Source: Clostridia bacterium (GTDB lineage Bacteria; Bacillota; Clostridia; Oscillospirales; CAG-272). From it: a DNA stretch of 64,000 nt. Each line of letters opens with the position of its first letter. The first letter of the stretch is position 1. The DNA lies in assembly GCA_017443595.1 (NCBI GenBank), contig JAFSYU010000033.1, forward strand, positions 137,414 to 201,413. Direction: 5' to 3'. The notes under the pieces are model-generated. The model searched no databases, was not told the origin of the DNA, and worked only from the letters and a program-made list of their open reading frames with translations. This document shows positions 34,550 to 43,439 of this stretch, in pieces. The position numbers and the translations under genes were made by a program.

Positions 34550-34798
34550 ATGAAATTTATCAATATCGGTTACGGAAGCATGGTCTCGTCCGACCGGATC
34601 ATCGCCGTCTGTTCGCCCGAATCAGCGCCGGTCAAACGCATGGTATCCGACGCAAAGGATACGGGCAGAGTCATAGACGTCACCTGCGGAAAAAAGACGA
34701 AAGCGGTCATAATTACGGACAGCGATCATATTATATTAAGCGCTCTTACGTCGGAGGCTATATCCGAAAGGCTTTTTGAGGGAGGCGCGGAAAAATGA
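34550..34798 (+). CDS. remA: RemA-family (DUF370) DNA-binding protein
   Basis: The 82-residue protein begins F-I-N-I-G-Y-G-S-M-V-S, followed by R-I-I-A-V and S-P-x-S-A-P-V-K-R, the RemA signature. In Bacillus RemA is an activator of biofilm matrix and osmoprotection genes and forms a ring around which DNA winds. The gene lies between yicC and gmk as in Bacillus and overlaps gmk by 4 bases. Confidence 0.95.
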   Translation: MKFINIGYGSMVSSDRIIAVCSPESAPVKRMVSDAKDTGRVIDVTCGKKTKAVIITDSDHIILSALTSEAISERLFEGGAEK

Positions 34799-35406
34799 AA
34801 AAAGGAACTGTATTCGTTTTATCCGGTCCCGCCGGATCAGGCAAAAGCACGGTCAGAGAAAGGCTGATGCAAAAAGGTCTCAATTTTCATTATTCCATAT
34901 CCGATACAACAAGAAAGCCGCGCGGAGCCGAGCAGAACGGCGTTGATTACCGGTTTATAACAAAAGACGAGTTTGAAGAAGGCATCGCCCGCGGCGATTA
35001 CTACGAATACGCTCAGTACACGGGCGAATATTACGGCACTCCCGTGTCGCAGCTGATACCGTATATCGAAAGAGGCGTGAACGTAATACTTGAAATAGAC
35101 GTCGCAGGCGCCATGCAGGTAAGAAAACGCGATAAGAACGCGGTGCTCGTTATGCTTCTGCCGCCGTCGTACGCCGTGCTTGAACAAAGACTGCGCGACA
35201 GAGGTACGGAGAGCGAGGAAAAAATACTTAAACGCCTTACAAGAGCGCGTGATGAGTTAGAATATTTTGATAAGTACGATTACTTTTTGCAAAATGACGA
35301 CGGCAAAATAGACGAATGTGTCAGACAGCTTGAGATAATAGCAGAAGTTGAAGCAAACAAAACTAAAAACAATCCGGATTTTCCGAATGAATTTTTTAAT
35401 AAATAA
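34795..35406 (+). CDS. gmk: Guanylate kinase
   Basis: It phosphorylates GMP/dGMP to GDP/dGDP. The 203-residue protein has the Walker A loop G-P-A-G-S-G-K-S-T near residue 10, the GMP-binding S-D-T-T-R-K-P-R near residue 36 and the lid motif D-R-G-T-E-S-E-E-K. The stop of remA overlaps its start; rpoZ follows after 11 bases. Confidence 0.96.
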   Translation: MKKGTVFVLSGPAGSGKSTVRERLMQKGLNFHYSISDTTRKPRGAEQNGVDYRFITKDEFEEGIARGDYYEYAQYTGEYYGTPVSQLIPYIERGVNVILEIDVAGAMQVRKRDKNAVLVMLLPPSYAVLEQRLRDRGTESEEKILKRLTRARDELEYFDKYDYFLQNDDGKIDECVRQLEIIAEVEANKTKNNPDFPNEFFNK

Positions 35407-35417
35407 GGAGAGAAAAA

Positions 35418-35690
35418 ATGATAAAACCTTCAATTGAAGAACTTACGAAGAACAACAAATACAACCGCTACGAGCTTGTTATAGCTACGTCGAAATGCGC
35501 TCATATCGTCACGGACGAATACGTGCGCGAAAGAGAAGAAGCGGAAAGAAAAATAACCGCAAAGGAAACGGATAAGCCGCTTGCTTCCATGATAAGACCA
35601 GAGCTCCGCGACGAAAAAGCGGTCAGAAACGCTATAAGGATGCTTGACGAGGGCGAATACGCCATCGTTGAGGAAACAAGACCGAAATAA
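35418..35690 (+). CDS. rpoZ: RNA polymerase omega subunit
   Basis: The 90-residue protein has the omega pattern: M-I-K-P-S-I near the start, N-R-Y-E-L-V-I-A-T-S-K-C-A and the C-terminal helix K-A-V-R-N-A-I-R-M-L. Omega helps assemble RNA polymerase and forms part of the ppGpp site in some bacteria. AAGGAGAG lies upstream. It overlaps priA by one base (TAATG). coaBC, which usually follows rpoZ in Bacillus, is absent here. Confidence 0.93.
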   Translation: MIKPSIEELTKNNKYNRYELVIATSKCAHIVTDEYVREREEAERKITAKETDKPLASMIRPELRDEKAVRNAIRMLDEGEYAIVEETRPK

Positions 35691-38098
35691 TGCTTATAGC
35701 TACCGTTAAACTGCTTTCGCTTCCGTATGACTGCGAAAACGGTTACAGCTATACAGCGGATGAATTCGCTTTTGTCGGCGCTTTTGTTACCGTGCCGTTC
35801 GGAGCGGGAAACCGTATTTCTTTAGGTGTTGTAACGGAGCTTAAGGATGAAGCTGAAAGCGGTATCGCATATAAAGCGATAGATCACGTATACGGCAGAT
35901 TTTATTCGCTTACACCCGAGATGCTCGGGCTTGTTGAGTTCCTGCAGAATACCACGTTCTGCTCGTTCGGCGACGCCGTAAGAACGGTGTTTCCCACGGC
36001 GATATTAGGCACGCTTGACGAGCGGTATGAGACAACGGATAAACCGCTGCCGGAGCTTAACGCAAAAGTAAGCGCCGTATATTCCGCCATAGCTTCAAAA
36101 GCGATAAACACGCGTTCCGCGCTTATAAAGGAATTCGGCGCAGCCGTTACGGACGCCGTATCATACTTATGCAGAAACGGATTTATAAACAGATCAAGTC
36201 TTACTAAAGAATCTAAAAACATAGTTTATGACGAGTATTATACGCTCGTATCAGAGATAACGACCAGAAGCGAAGCGCAGAACAGAATAATCGCGTATCT
36301 GAAAGAAAACGGAAAAACGGAAAAATCAATTATCTTATCGGATCTTTCCGTAACCGCCGCAAACATAAAAGCGCTGGTCGATAAAAAAGCCGTTTTATGC
36401 GAGAAAACAGAGCGTTACAGGCGCGCGTTCAGAGTAAATGAAGAAAAAACCGAAACCGCGCTAAACAAAGAGCAAGCGGCGGCTTCGGAGGAGCTGATAA
36501 AACTGTGCGATACCGGCAAGCCCGAGGCGGCGCTGCTTTACGGCGTTACGGGCGCGGGCAAAACGCTTGTTATAAAATCCGTATGCGATAAAGTGATTGC
36601 GTCCGGCAGAAAAGTGATAATGCTTTTGCCGGAAATAGCGCTGACGCCGCAGTCACTCAGAATTTTCAGCTCGTTTTACGGAGAAAGGATAGCCGTTTTA
36701 CACTCGTCTTTATCTGAGGGAGAGCGGTTTGACGCGTGGCGCAGGATAAAAAACGGAGACGCGGATATGATAATAGGTACGCGCTCCGCGGCTTTCGCGC
36801 CTGTTTCCGATCTCGGACTGTTCGTTATAGACGAAGAGCAGGAAACGACGTATAAATCGGAATCTTCTCCTAAATACCGCGCGGTGGATATAGCGCGTTT
36901 CCGCTGCGGAAAAAACAGCGCCGTCATGCTTTTGTCGTCAGCAACGCCGTCTGTCGAGAGTTTTTACAAGGCAAAACAAGGCATATATCATCTTATCAGG
37001 CTCGATTCGCGCTACGGCGACGCAAAACTGCCGGAGGTAATAACCGCGGATCTGAGAGAAGATTACGCTCAGGGCGTAACCGATCCCGTAGGCGTAAAAC
37101 TGTGCAGCCTGTTAAACGAAACGTACGGAAAAGGCGAGCAGAGCATACTGTTTCTGAATCGCCGCGGCTACAGTCACTACGTATCGTGCAAAATGTGCGG
37201 CAAGGTGATAATGTGTCCCAACTGCGACGTTTCGCTGACTTATCACAAAGTCAGAGGAGCGGAAAAAGGCCGTTTGATGTGCCATTACTGCGGTTATTCT
37301 GTAAAAGAGCCGGATAAATGCCCTGAGTGCGGATCGGAACACATAGGCAGGATAGGTTACGGTACGCAGCGCATAGACGAACAGATAGCAAACGCCGTTC
37401 CGGGTGCGAAAATACTGCGCATGGATGCGGACACGACGACGGAGAAAAACGCGTACGACCGCATATTGAGTGATTTCAGAGAACATAAAGCGGATATACT
37501 TGTAGGCACGCAAATGGTGACAAAAGGGCACGATTTTCCGGACGTCACGCTCGTAGGCGTGGTAATGACGGACAACGCGCTTTACTTAGACGATTATCAC
37601 GCGCACGAAAGATCGTTTTCTTTGCTCACGCAGGTCATCGGGCGCGCCGGAAGAGGCAAAAAGCCCGGCAGAGCCGTTATACAAACGTTCAATCCGGAGC
37701 ACGAAATAATAGAACTGTCCAAAAAACAGGATTACGATAAATTTTTTGAATCAGAAATAAAAATGCGGGAAATGCTTTTGTTCCCGCCGTTCTGCGATAT
37801 AATTCTGTTTTCGCTGCAGTCGGACGACGAAGAGCTGCTTCGCCGCGCCTCAATGCAGTTGAGAAAAGCAGTTGAAGGCAGGATCTCATCGGAATATAAC
37901 GACGTGAAAATGCTTATTTACGGTCCGTGTGAGATGCAGATATACAGGATAAACGGCGTTTGCCGTATGCAGCTTTTATGTAAAACGCGCATGGGCAAGC
38001 GGCAAAGGCAGCTTACCGCGGAAATAATAAAAGCGTTTATGAAAAAATACCCGAGACATATAGGGATTTCGGTAGACATTAATCCGAATCAGATGTAG
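35690..38098 (+). CDS. priA: Primosomal replication restart helicase PriA
   Basis: It reloads the replicative helicase at stalled forks. The 802-residue protein has the 3'-DNA-binding N-terminal domain, Walker A G-V-T-G-A-G-K-T near residue 284, the helicase box V-I-D-E-E-Q-E, and eight Cys in paired C-x2-C motifs at about residues 500-550 (C-K-M-C-G, C-P-N-C-D, C-H-Y-C-G, C-P-E-C-G) that bind two zinc ions. Start by TAATG coupling with rpoZ. Confidence 0.96.
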   Translation: MLIATVKLLSLPYDCENGYSYTADEFAFVGAFVTVPFGAGNRISLGVVTELKDEAESGIAYKAIDHVYGRFYSLTPEMLGLVEFLQNTTFCSFGDAVRTVFPTAILGTLDERYETTDKPLPELNAKVSAVYSAIASKAINTRSALIKEFGAAVTDAVSYLCRNGFINRSSLTKESKNIVYDEYYTLVSEITTRSEAQNRIIAYLKENGKTEKSIILSDLSVTAANIKALVDKKAVLCEKTERYRRAFRVNEEKTETALNKEQAAASEELIKLCDTGKPEAALLYGVTGAGKTLVIKSVCDKVIASGRKVIMLLPEIALTPQSLRIFSSFYGERIAVLHSSLSEGERFDAWRRIKNGDADMIIGTRSAAFAPVSDLGLFVIDEEQETTYKSESSPKYRAVDIARFRCGKNSAVMLLSSATPSVESFYKAKQGIYHLIRLDSRYGDAKLPEVITADLREDYAQGVTDPVGVKLCSLLNETYGKGEQSILFLNRRGYSHYVSCKMCGKVIMCPNCDVSLTYHKVRGAEKGRLMCHYCGYSVKEPDKCPECGSEHIGRIGYGTQRIDEQIANAVPGAKILRMDADTTTEKNAYDRILSDFREHKADILVGTQMVTKGHDFPDVTLVGVVMTDNALYLDDYHAHERSFSLLTQVIGRAGRGKKPGRAVIQTFNPEHEIIELSKKQDYDKFFESEIKMREMLLFPPFCDIILFSLQSDDEELLRRASMQLRKAVEGRISSEYNDVKMLIYGPCEMQIYRINGVCRMQLLCKTRMGKRQRQLTAEIIKAFMKKYPRHIGISVDINPNQM

Positions 38099-38108
38099 GA
38101 GCGAATAT

Positions 38109-38582
38109 ATGGCTGTTTTGAATATTGTAAAAGACGGAGACGAAACGTTAAGAAAAGTATGCCGTCCCGTTACGGAGATAACGCCGAGGATATTAAGACT
38201 TCTTGACGATATGAAAGATACGCTTCATAAAGCCAACGGCGTCGGTCTTGCCGCGCCGCAGGTGGGCGTTCTGCGCCGTATCGCAATAGTCGAATGCGAA
38301 CCGGGCGAGCTTATAGAGCTTATAAATCCGGAGATAATCGAACAGAGCGGCGAGCAGGAAGAGGTTGAAGGCTGTCTTTCCGTCCCGGAAAGATGGGGCA
38401 TAACGCACCGTCCCGCAAAAGTGAAAGTCAAAGCGACGGACAGACACGGCAATACCTTTACCGTAGAGGGAGAGGGACTTCTGGCGCGCGCGCTTTGCCA
38501 TGAAACAGATCATCTTGACGGAATAATATTTTACGATAAAGCCGTGAGGATGTTATCAAAAGAAGAAATTGAAAATGACTGA
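38109..38582 (+). CDS. def: Peptide deformylase
   Basis: It removes the formyl group from new proteins. The 157-residue protein shows the three motifs: G-V-G-L-A-A-P-Q-V-G near residue 41, E-G-C-L-S-V near residue 90 and the metal-binding H-E-T-D-H near residue 136. The Cys and two His ligands are all present. Its end overlaps fmt, so deformylase and formyltransferase are made together. Confidence 0.97.
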   Translation: MAVLNIVKDGDETLRKVCRPVTEITPRILRLLDDMKDTLHKANGVGLAAPQVGVLRRIAIVECEPGELIELINPEIIEQSGEQEEVEGCLSVPERWGITHRPAKVKVKATDRHGNTFTVEGEGLLARALCHETDHLDGIIFYDKAVRMLSKEEIEND

Positions 38583-39531
38583 TAAAAAAATAATATTTTT
38601 CGGCACGCCGGAGTTTGCCGTGAGCATACTTGACGGGCTTGTTACACATAATTATAACGTCGTATCCGTTTATACTCAGACGGACAAGCCGAAAGGCAGA
38701 GGCAACAAAATGCAGTCTCCGCCCGTCAAAGAATACGCGGAGGCTCATAATATACCCGTCTTTCAGCCTAAAACGTTAAGAGACGACGCCGTAACAGAAC
38801 AAATAAGAGCCGAAGCGCCGGATATGATAGTCGTCGCGGCGTACGGCAAGATATTTCCGGAAGAACTGTTAAAAATACCGCAATACGGCTGTATAAACGT
38901 CCACGGGTCGCTTCTGCCCGCTTACAGAGGCGCGGCGCCGGTCCAGAGATGCATCATAAACGGAGAGACGAAAACCGGCGTTACGATAATGCGTATGGAC
39001 GCCGGCTGCGACACCGGCGATATGATATCAAAAGCGGATATAGATATACCGGCTTGTATGAACTGCGGCGAGCTGTTTGATATAATGGGCAAAACCGGCT
39101 CCGATCTGCTTATAAACACTTTACCGCATATATTTGACGGTACGGCGGTATATGAAAAGCAGGATGAAAGCAAAGCGACGTATTCGCCCAAAATTGAAAA
39201 AAGCGGGCTTATGCTTGATTTTGACAGACCCGCAAAACAACTGCACGATCTGATCCGCGGCGTTTATCCGTATCTGATCTGCGGCTGTTATCAGAACTCG
39301 GAAAAAGGCAGAAAAGGTTTAAGAATAGCAAAAACGGAGGTTTGCTTAGGCAAAGGAGCGCCGGGAACGGTACTGAAAGCCGACGCAAAAAACAACAGTC
39401 TTATCGTAGCCTGCGGCGAAGGCGCGCTTGATATTAAAGAGCTTGTCCCCGAGGGAAAGCAGAAGATGAAAAGCGCGGACTATATCAGAGGCAGACAGAT
39501 AAGCGAAGGAGATTTTTTAAGTAAAGAATAA
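38575..39531 (+). CDS. fmt: Methionyl-tRNA formyltransferase
   Basis: It formylates initiator Met-tRNA. I chose the ATG at 38575, which overlaps the def stop by 8 bases; a TTG two codons earlier is possible. The 318-residue protein has F-F-G-T-P-E-F-A near the start, the formyl-donor motif H-G-S-L-L-P-A-Y-R-G-A-A-P near residue 109 and a C-terminal OB-like domain. Its stop overlaps the next start (TAATG). Confidence 0.96.
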   Translation: MTDKKIIFFGTPEFAVSILDGLVTHNYNVVSVYTQTDKPKGRGNKMQSPPVKEYAEAHNIPVFQPKTLRDDAVTEQIRAEAPDMIVVAAYGKIFPEELLKIPQYGCINVHGSLLPAYRGAAPVQRCIINGETKTGVTIMRMDAGCDTGDMISKADIDIPACMNCGELFDIMGKTGSDLLINTLPHIFDGTAVYEKQDESKATYSPKIEKSGLMLDFDRPAKQLHDLIRGVYPYLICGCYQNSEKGRKGLRIAKTEVCLGKGAPGTVLKADAKNNSLIVACGEGALDIKELVPEGKQKMKSADYIRGRQISEGDFLSKE

Positions 39532-40199
39532 TGTACTGGATAGAATATTTTCTTTATATGCTGCCGGCGTATTTGCTGGTGCTTATAATACAGATAGTAC
39601 TCAAATCAACGGTATCAAAATATTCAAACGTAAAGACGAATATGTGCGGAGCCGCGGCGGCCGAGCTCGTTTTGAGAAAAGCCGGCGTTGCCGGCGTAAA
39701 CATAGGGCTTATCAAAGGAGATCTTACGGATAATTACGATCCGTCGTCTTCCGTCATCCATCTGTCGGACCGCGTATATTCCGTATCAAGCGTTACGGCG
39801 GTCGGCATAGCCGCGCACGAAGCCGGACACGCCGTACAGTACGCGGAAGATTACGGACCGGCTAAATTAAGACAGGCGACCGTAAAGGTATGCAATATAG
39901 GCTCACGTCTTGCCATACCGCTTATTTTCGCAGGTATAGTTTTTGCAATAAAACCGCTTGCAATAGCGGGCGTGGCCTGCTTTCTGCTCGTTATTCTGTT
40001 CCAGCTCGTTACGCTGCCGGTCGAATTCAACGCAAGCAAAAGAGCGGTGACCATACTGTCTGAATCCGGAGAGCTTACGGAGGAAGAGCTTAAAGGCGTT
40101 AAAAAAGTGCTTACCGCCGCCGCAATGACGTACGTCGGCTCGCTTGCCGTATCCACCATGCAGCTATTATATTACGTTACCCGCATAAAGAGAAGATAA
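39531..40199 (+). CDS. YugP-type zinc metallopeptidase
   Basis: The 222-residue protein is a membrane metallopeptidase of the Zn_peptidase_2 (YugP) family. It has an N-terminal transmembrane helix, the zinc motif A-A-H-E-A-G-H-A near residue 94, two further helices at about 125-165, and F-N-A-S-K-R-A-V at about 170 followed by a last helix. In Clostridia this family commonly sits between fmt and rsmB. Its substrate is unknown. It is coupled on both sides by TAATG. Confidence 0.9.
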   Translation: MYWIEYFLYMLPAYLLVLIIQIVLKSTVSKYSNVKTNMCGAAAAELVLRKAGVAGVNIGLIKGDLTDNYDPSSSVIHLSDRVYSVSSVTAVGIAAHEAGHAVQYAEDYGPAKLRQATVKVCNIGSRLAIPLIFAGIVFAIKPLAIAGVACFLLVILFQLVTLPVEFNASKRAVTILSESGELTEEELKGVKKVLTAAAMTYVGSLAVSTMQLLYYVTRIKRR

Positions 40200-41494
40200 T
40201 GGAAGAAAAAAGAAGATATACCGCGCGTGAGCTTGCAGTCCTTTCGCTTTGCAGGCTTGAAAGACAGGGCAAATACGGCAGTCTTGAAGCGGACGCGGCA
40301 ATAAAGAAATTCGGACTTAAAGGCGCGGAAAAAGCGCTTTACACAAAACTGTTTTACGGCGTGCTTGAACGCCGTATAACGCTTGATCACACCGTATCTT
40401 TCTATTCGGATAAACCTTTAGCCGATATGACGTATGAGATGAAAAACATCCTGCGCATATCAGTTTATCAGCTGTTATACCTTGACCGCGTGCCCGATTA
40501 TTCGGTAGTGAACGAAGCGGCGGAGCTTGCAAAAAAATATGAGAGAACGTCCGCCGCGGGATTCGTAAACGCGGTGCTTCGCCGCGTGGCGGCGGAAGGG
40601 ATGCCGGAGATAAAACGTAAAAACAACGCGCCGTATCTTTCGGTAAAATATTCCGTTTCGGAGCAGATCTGTGATATTCTGATAAACGAACTCGGCTTTG
40701 AGGAAGCGGAAAAAATGCTTTCCTCGCTTTTCAAAAACAGATATATAACTCTGCGCGTAAATACGCTGAAAACGACCGTTTCCGAGTTAAAAAAACTCCT
40801 TGAAGAAAACGGCATAACGTCTGAGCCGATCACTCAAAGCGACTTCGGACTTAAACTCACCTGCTTTGCCGATACGGAAAAACTGTTTGAAATCACAGGC
40901 GATCTTGCCTACGTTGAAGACGGCGCAAGTCAGGCGGCTGTCGCGCTGCTTGACGCCGAGCCAAAAATGACCGTCGCGGACGTTTGCGCGGCGCCTGGCG
41001 GCAAGACGATATCCGCCGCGATACAGATGAAGAACAACGGCGAGATATACGCTTTTGATATACATAAAAACAAACTGAAACTTATAGATAACACCGCGTC
41101 AAAATTAGGTATAAATATAATCAAAACAGCCGAACACGACGGACGCGAGCCGCTGCCGGAGCTTACGGGTAAATGCGACCGCGTAATATGCGATGTTCCG
41201 TGTTCGGGTTTAGGCGTTTTAGGTCAGAAGCCGGATATGAGATATAAAGAGATAACGGATACGAAAAGGCTCATATCAACGCAGAGAGCTATCCTGGAAT
41301 CCGCGTCAACGTATCTTAAAAAAGACGGGATAATGGTCTATTCAACCTGCACCGTTATATCCGACGAAAACGGTAAAAACGTATCCGATTTTATAAAGAA
41401 CAACGCTGATTTTGAGCTGTTATTTGAAAAGACCTTCTATCCGCATACTGACGGAGTTGAGGGATTTTACACGGCAAAAATAAGAAGGAAATAA
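40199..41494 (+). CDS. rsmB: 16S rRNA (cytosine-967-C5)-methyltransferase
   Basis: The 431-residue protein has an N-terminal NusB-like RNA-binding domain (about residues 1-140) and a SAM methyltransferase domain. C-A-A-P-G-G-K-T near residue 264 binds SAM, D-V-P-C-S-G-L-G near residue 330 and Y-S-T-C-T near residue 380 carry the two functional cysteines. It is in the usual place after fmt, coupled to the preceding gene by TAATG and one base before rlmN. Confidence 0.95.
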   Translation: MEEKRRYTARELAVLSLCRLERQGKYGSLEADAAIKKFGLKGAEKALYTKLFYGVLERRITLDHTVSFYSDKPLADMTYEMKNILRISVYQLLYLDRVPDYSVVNEAAELAKKYERTSAAGFVNAVLRRVAAEGMPEIKRKNNAPYLSVKYSVSEQICDILINELGFEEAEKMLSSLFKNRYITLRVNTLKTTVSELKKLLEENGITSEPITQSDFGLKLTCFADTEKLFEITGDLAYVEDGASQAAVALLDAEPKMTVADVCAAPGGKTISAAIQMKNNGEIYAFDIHKNKLKLIDNTASKLGINIIKTAEHDGREPLPELTGKCDRVICDVPCSGLGVLGQKPDMRYKEITDTKRLISTQRAILESASTYLKKDGIMVYSTCTVISDENGKNVSDFIKNNADFELLFEKTFYPHTDGVEGFYTAKIRRK

Positions 41495-41495
41495 A

Positions 41496-42542
41496 ATGCT
41501 GCCCGATATTTTATCAATGTACGAGGACGAGCTGACACAGTTCGTTTTATCGATTGGAGAAGAAAAATACAGAGCAAAACAGCTTTTCAAATGGCTGCAT
41601 ACCGGCGCTTCGCTTGAGCAGATGTCCAACGTTCCTAAAAAGATGAAAGAAAAGCTTGAAACGCAGTGTATCATACCGTCTGTCAGTATAGAAAATAAAC
41701 TCGTATCCGAAGACGGCACGGTCAAATACCTGTTCAAATGCTTTGATAACGAATACATAGAAAGCGTTTTCATGCGTCACGAGTACGGAAACACGGTCTG
41801 CGTATCAAGCCAGGCGGGTTGCCGCATGGGCTGCCGTTTCTGCGCCTCAACGTTAAACGGACTGCAGAGAAGCCTTTACGCTTCCGAAATGCTGTCTCAG
41901 ATCTATACTGCGCAGAACGATATGGGAGAGCGCGTCTCAAACGTAGTTATCATGGGCATGGGCGAGCCGTTTGACAATTATGATAACGTGATAAGATTTA
42001 TAAAACTGTTAAACAGCGAAAACGGAGCGAATATAAGCTGCCGCAAGATCTCGCTTTCCACCTGCGGCCTTGTCGACGGTATAAAACGCTTTACGGACGA
42101 GGGACTTCCCGTAACACTGTCCGTTTCGCTTCATTGTCCTACAAACGAGCAGAGAAACGAGATAATGCCGGTAAACCGCAGATATCCTATTGAGGTACTG
42201 CTGCCGGCGTGCAGAGAATATTTTGAAAAGACCGGACGCCGTATCAGCTTTGAATACGCCTTGATAGACGGCAAAAACAATTCCGAAAACGACGCAAAAG
42301 TCTTAGCGCAGCTTTTAAAATCAAATCTTCCCGGCATGGCGATACACGTAAATCTCATACCTGTAAATCCGATAAAAGAACGCGATTTCAGACGCGGAGA
42401 TAAAATAATGACGGAAAATTTCGTAAAAACGCTTGAAAAATGCGGAGTAAACGCCACGGTAAGACGCAGGCTCGGTTCGGATATAAACGCTTCCTGCGGC
42501 CAGCTTCGCGCGCAGAAATATGAAAGAAGCGGCGGTATTTGA
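41496..42542 (+). CDS. rlmN: Dual-specificity RNA methyltransferase RlmN
   Basis: A radical-SAM enzyme that methylates C2 of A2503 in 23S rRNA and A37 in some tRNAs. The 348-residue protein has C-R-M-G-C-R-F-C-A (C-x3-C-x2-C) near residue 108 for the iron-sulfur cluster, G-M-G-E-P-F-D-N-Y, and the late D-I-N-A-S-C-G-Q-L whose Cys carries the methyl. The gene begins one base after rsmB. Confidence 0.96.
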   Translation: MLPDILSMYEDELTQFVLSIGEEKYRAKQLFKWLHTGASLEQMSNVPKKMKEKLETQCIIPSVSIENKLVSEDGTVKYLFKCFDNEYIESVFMRHEYGNTVCVSSQAGCRMGCRFCASTLNGLQRSLYASEMLSQIYTAQNDMGERVSNVVIMGMGEPFDNYDNVIRFIKLLNSENGANISCRKISLSTCGLVDGIKRFTDEGLPVTLSVSLHCPTNEQRNEIMPVNRRYPIEVLLPACREYFEKTGRRISFEYALIDGKNNSENDAKVLAQLLKSNLPGMAIHVNLIPVNPIKERDFRRGDKIMTENFVKTLEKCGVNATVRRRLGSDINASCGQLRAQKYERSGGI

Positions 42543-42670
42543 CGTCTTTACCCAAAAATTTAATAAAAATTCATATTATTTTCGGTTTAGAGTATTATAA
42601 TTAGATACGATAAAAGTAAAATATTACGCAGGCTATGAAAGGCATACTTTATTTGGTAATGCGGTAAATA

Positions 42671-43423
42671 ATGATGAGGATATTCGGAAAAAGCGATACA
42701 GGCGTGCGCCGCCCCGTCAATCAGGACCGTTTTCTGATAAGAGAATTCGGAGACGATCTTGCCTTATGCGCCGTTTTTGACGGCATGGGCGGAGCCAACG
42801 GCGGAGAAGAGGCAAGCACAGCCGCGATGCAGGCGTTTGACAACTGCATAGCGGGCGGGCTTCTTGAAGCAGTGCAGGGTGCCAGAAAGATAACGAGAAC
42901 AGAGGCGGAAAAACTGCTTTGCAAAGCCGCTCAGACGGCAAACGCGGAAATATATAAACGCGGCGAGGATCCGTCGCTTGAAGGCATGGGTACGACGGTC
43001 ATATCGGCCCTCATACTTTCGGACGGGGTGATAGCCTTAAACGTCGGCGACAGCCGTCTTTACGAGGTGAGCAGAGGAGAGCTGCGCCAGATAAGCAAGG
43101 ACAATTCATACGTACAGTATCTTGTGGACATGGGCCGCATAACAAAGGAAGAGGCGGCTACTCACCCGCAGAAAAACATAATAACAAAGTGCCTGGGCAC
43201 GGAAGATCAGGTTGAGCCGGATATTTACAGGCTTGACGGTCTGCCGGACAAACTGCTTTTATGCTCAGACGGGCTTACAAACGCCCTTGACGAGAGCTTT
43301 ATTTACGAGACGGTGTGCGACGTATCGGTCAGCGGTGACGAAAAAGTCAGACTGCTTATAGAGGCCGCAAACAAGGCGGGCGGTCCTGACAATATTACGG
43401 TCATCCTTGCCGAAAACGATTGA
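42671..43423 (+). CDS. prpC: PP2C-family serine/threonine phosphatase
   Basis: It dephosphorylates PrkC and its substrates. The 250-residue protein has the PP2C metal motifs D-x-x-V-R-R/P-x-N-Q-D, F-D-G-M-G-G near residue 37, S-D-G-L-T near residue 198 and G-G-P-D-N near the end. It is followed after 16 bases by the kinase gene. No strong ribosome binding site is seen; two ATG codons in tandem could start it. A 128-base gap separates it from rlmN, with an A+T-rich TATAAT at 42596-42601 but no good -35. Confidence 0.94.
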   Translation: MMRIFGKSDTGVRRPVNQDRFLIREFGDDLALCAVFDGMGGANGGEEASTAAMQAFDNCIAGGLLEAVQGARKITRTEAEKLLCKAAQTANAEIYKRGEDPSLEGMGTTVISALILSDGVIALNVGDSRLYEVSRGELRQISKDNSYVQYLVDMGRITKEEAATHPQKNIITKCLGTEDQVEPDIYRLDGLPDKLLLCSDGLTNALDESFIYETVCDVSVSGDEKVRLLIEAANKAGGPDNITVILAEND

Positions 43424-43439
43424 TTTAAGAGGTATCTGA

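Noticed and set aside
42543..42670. Promoter for prpC
   Set aside because: TATAAT is present at 42596-42601, but no -35 element lies at a suitable distance.
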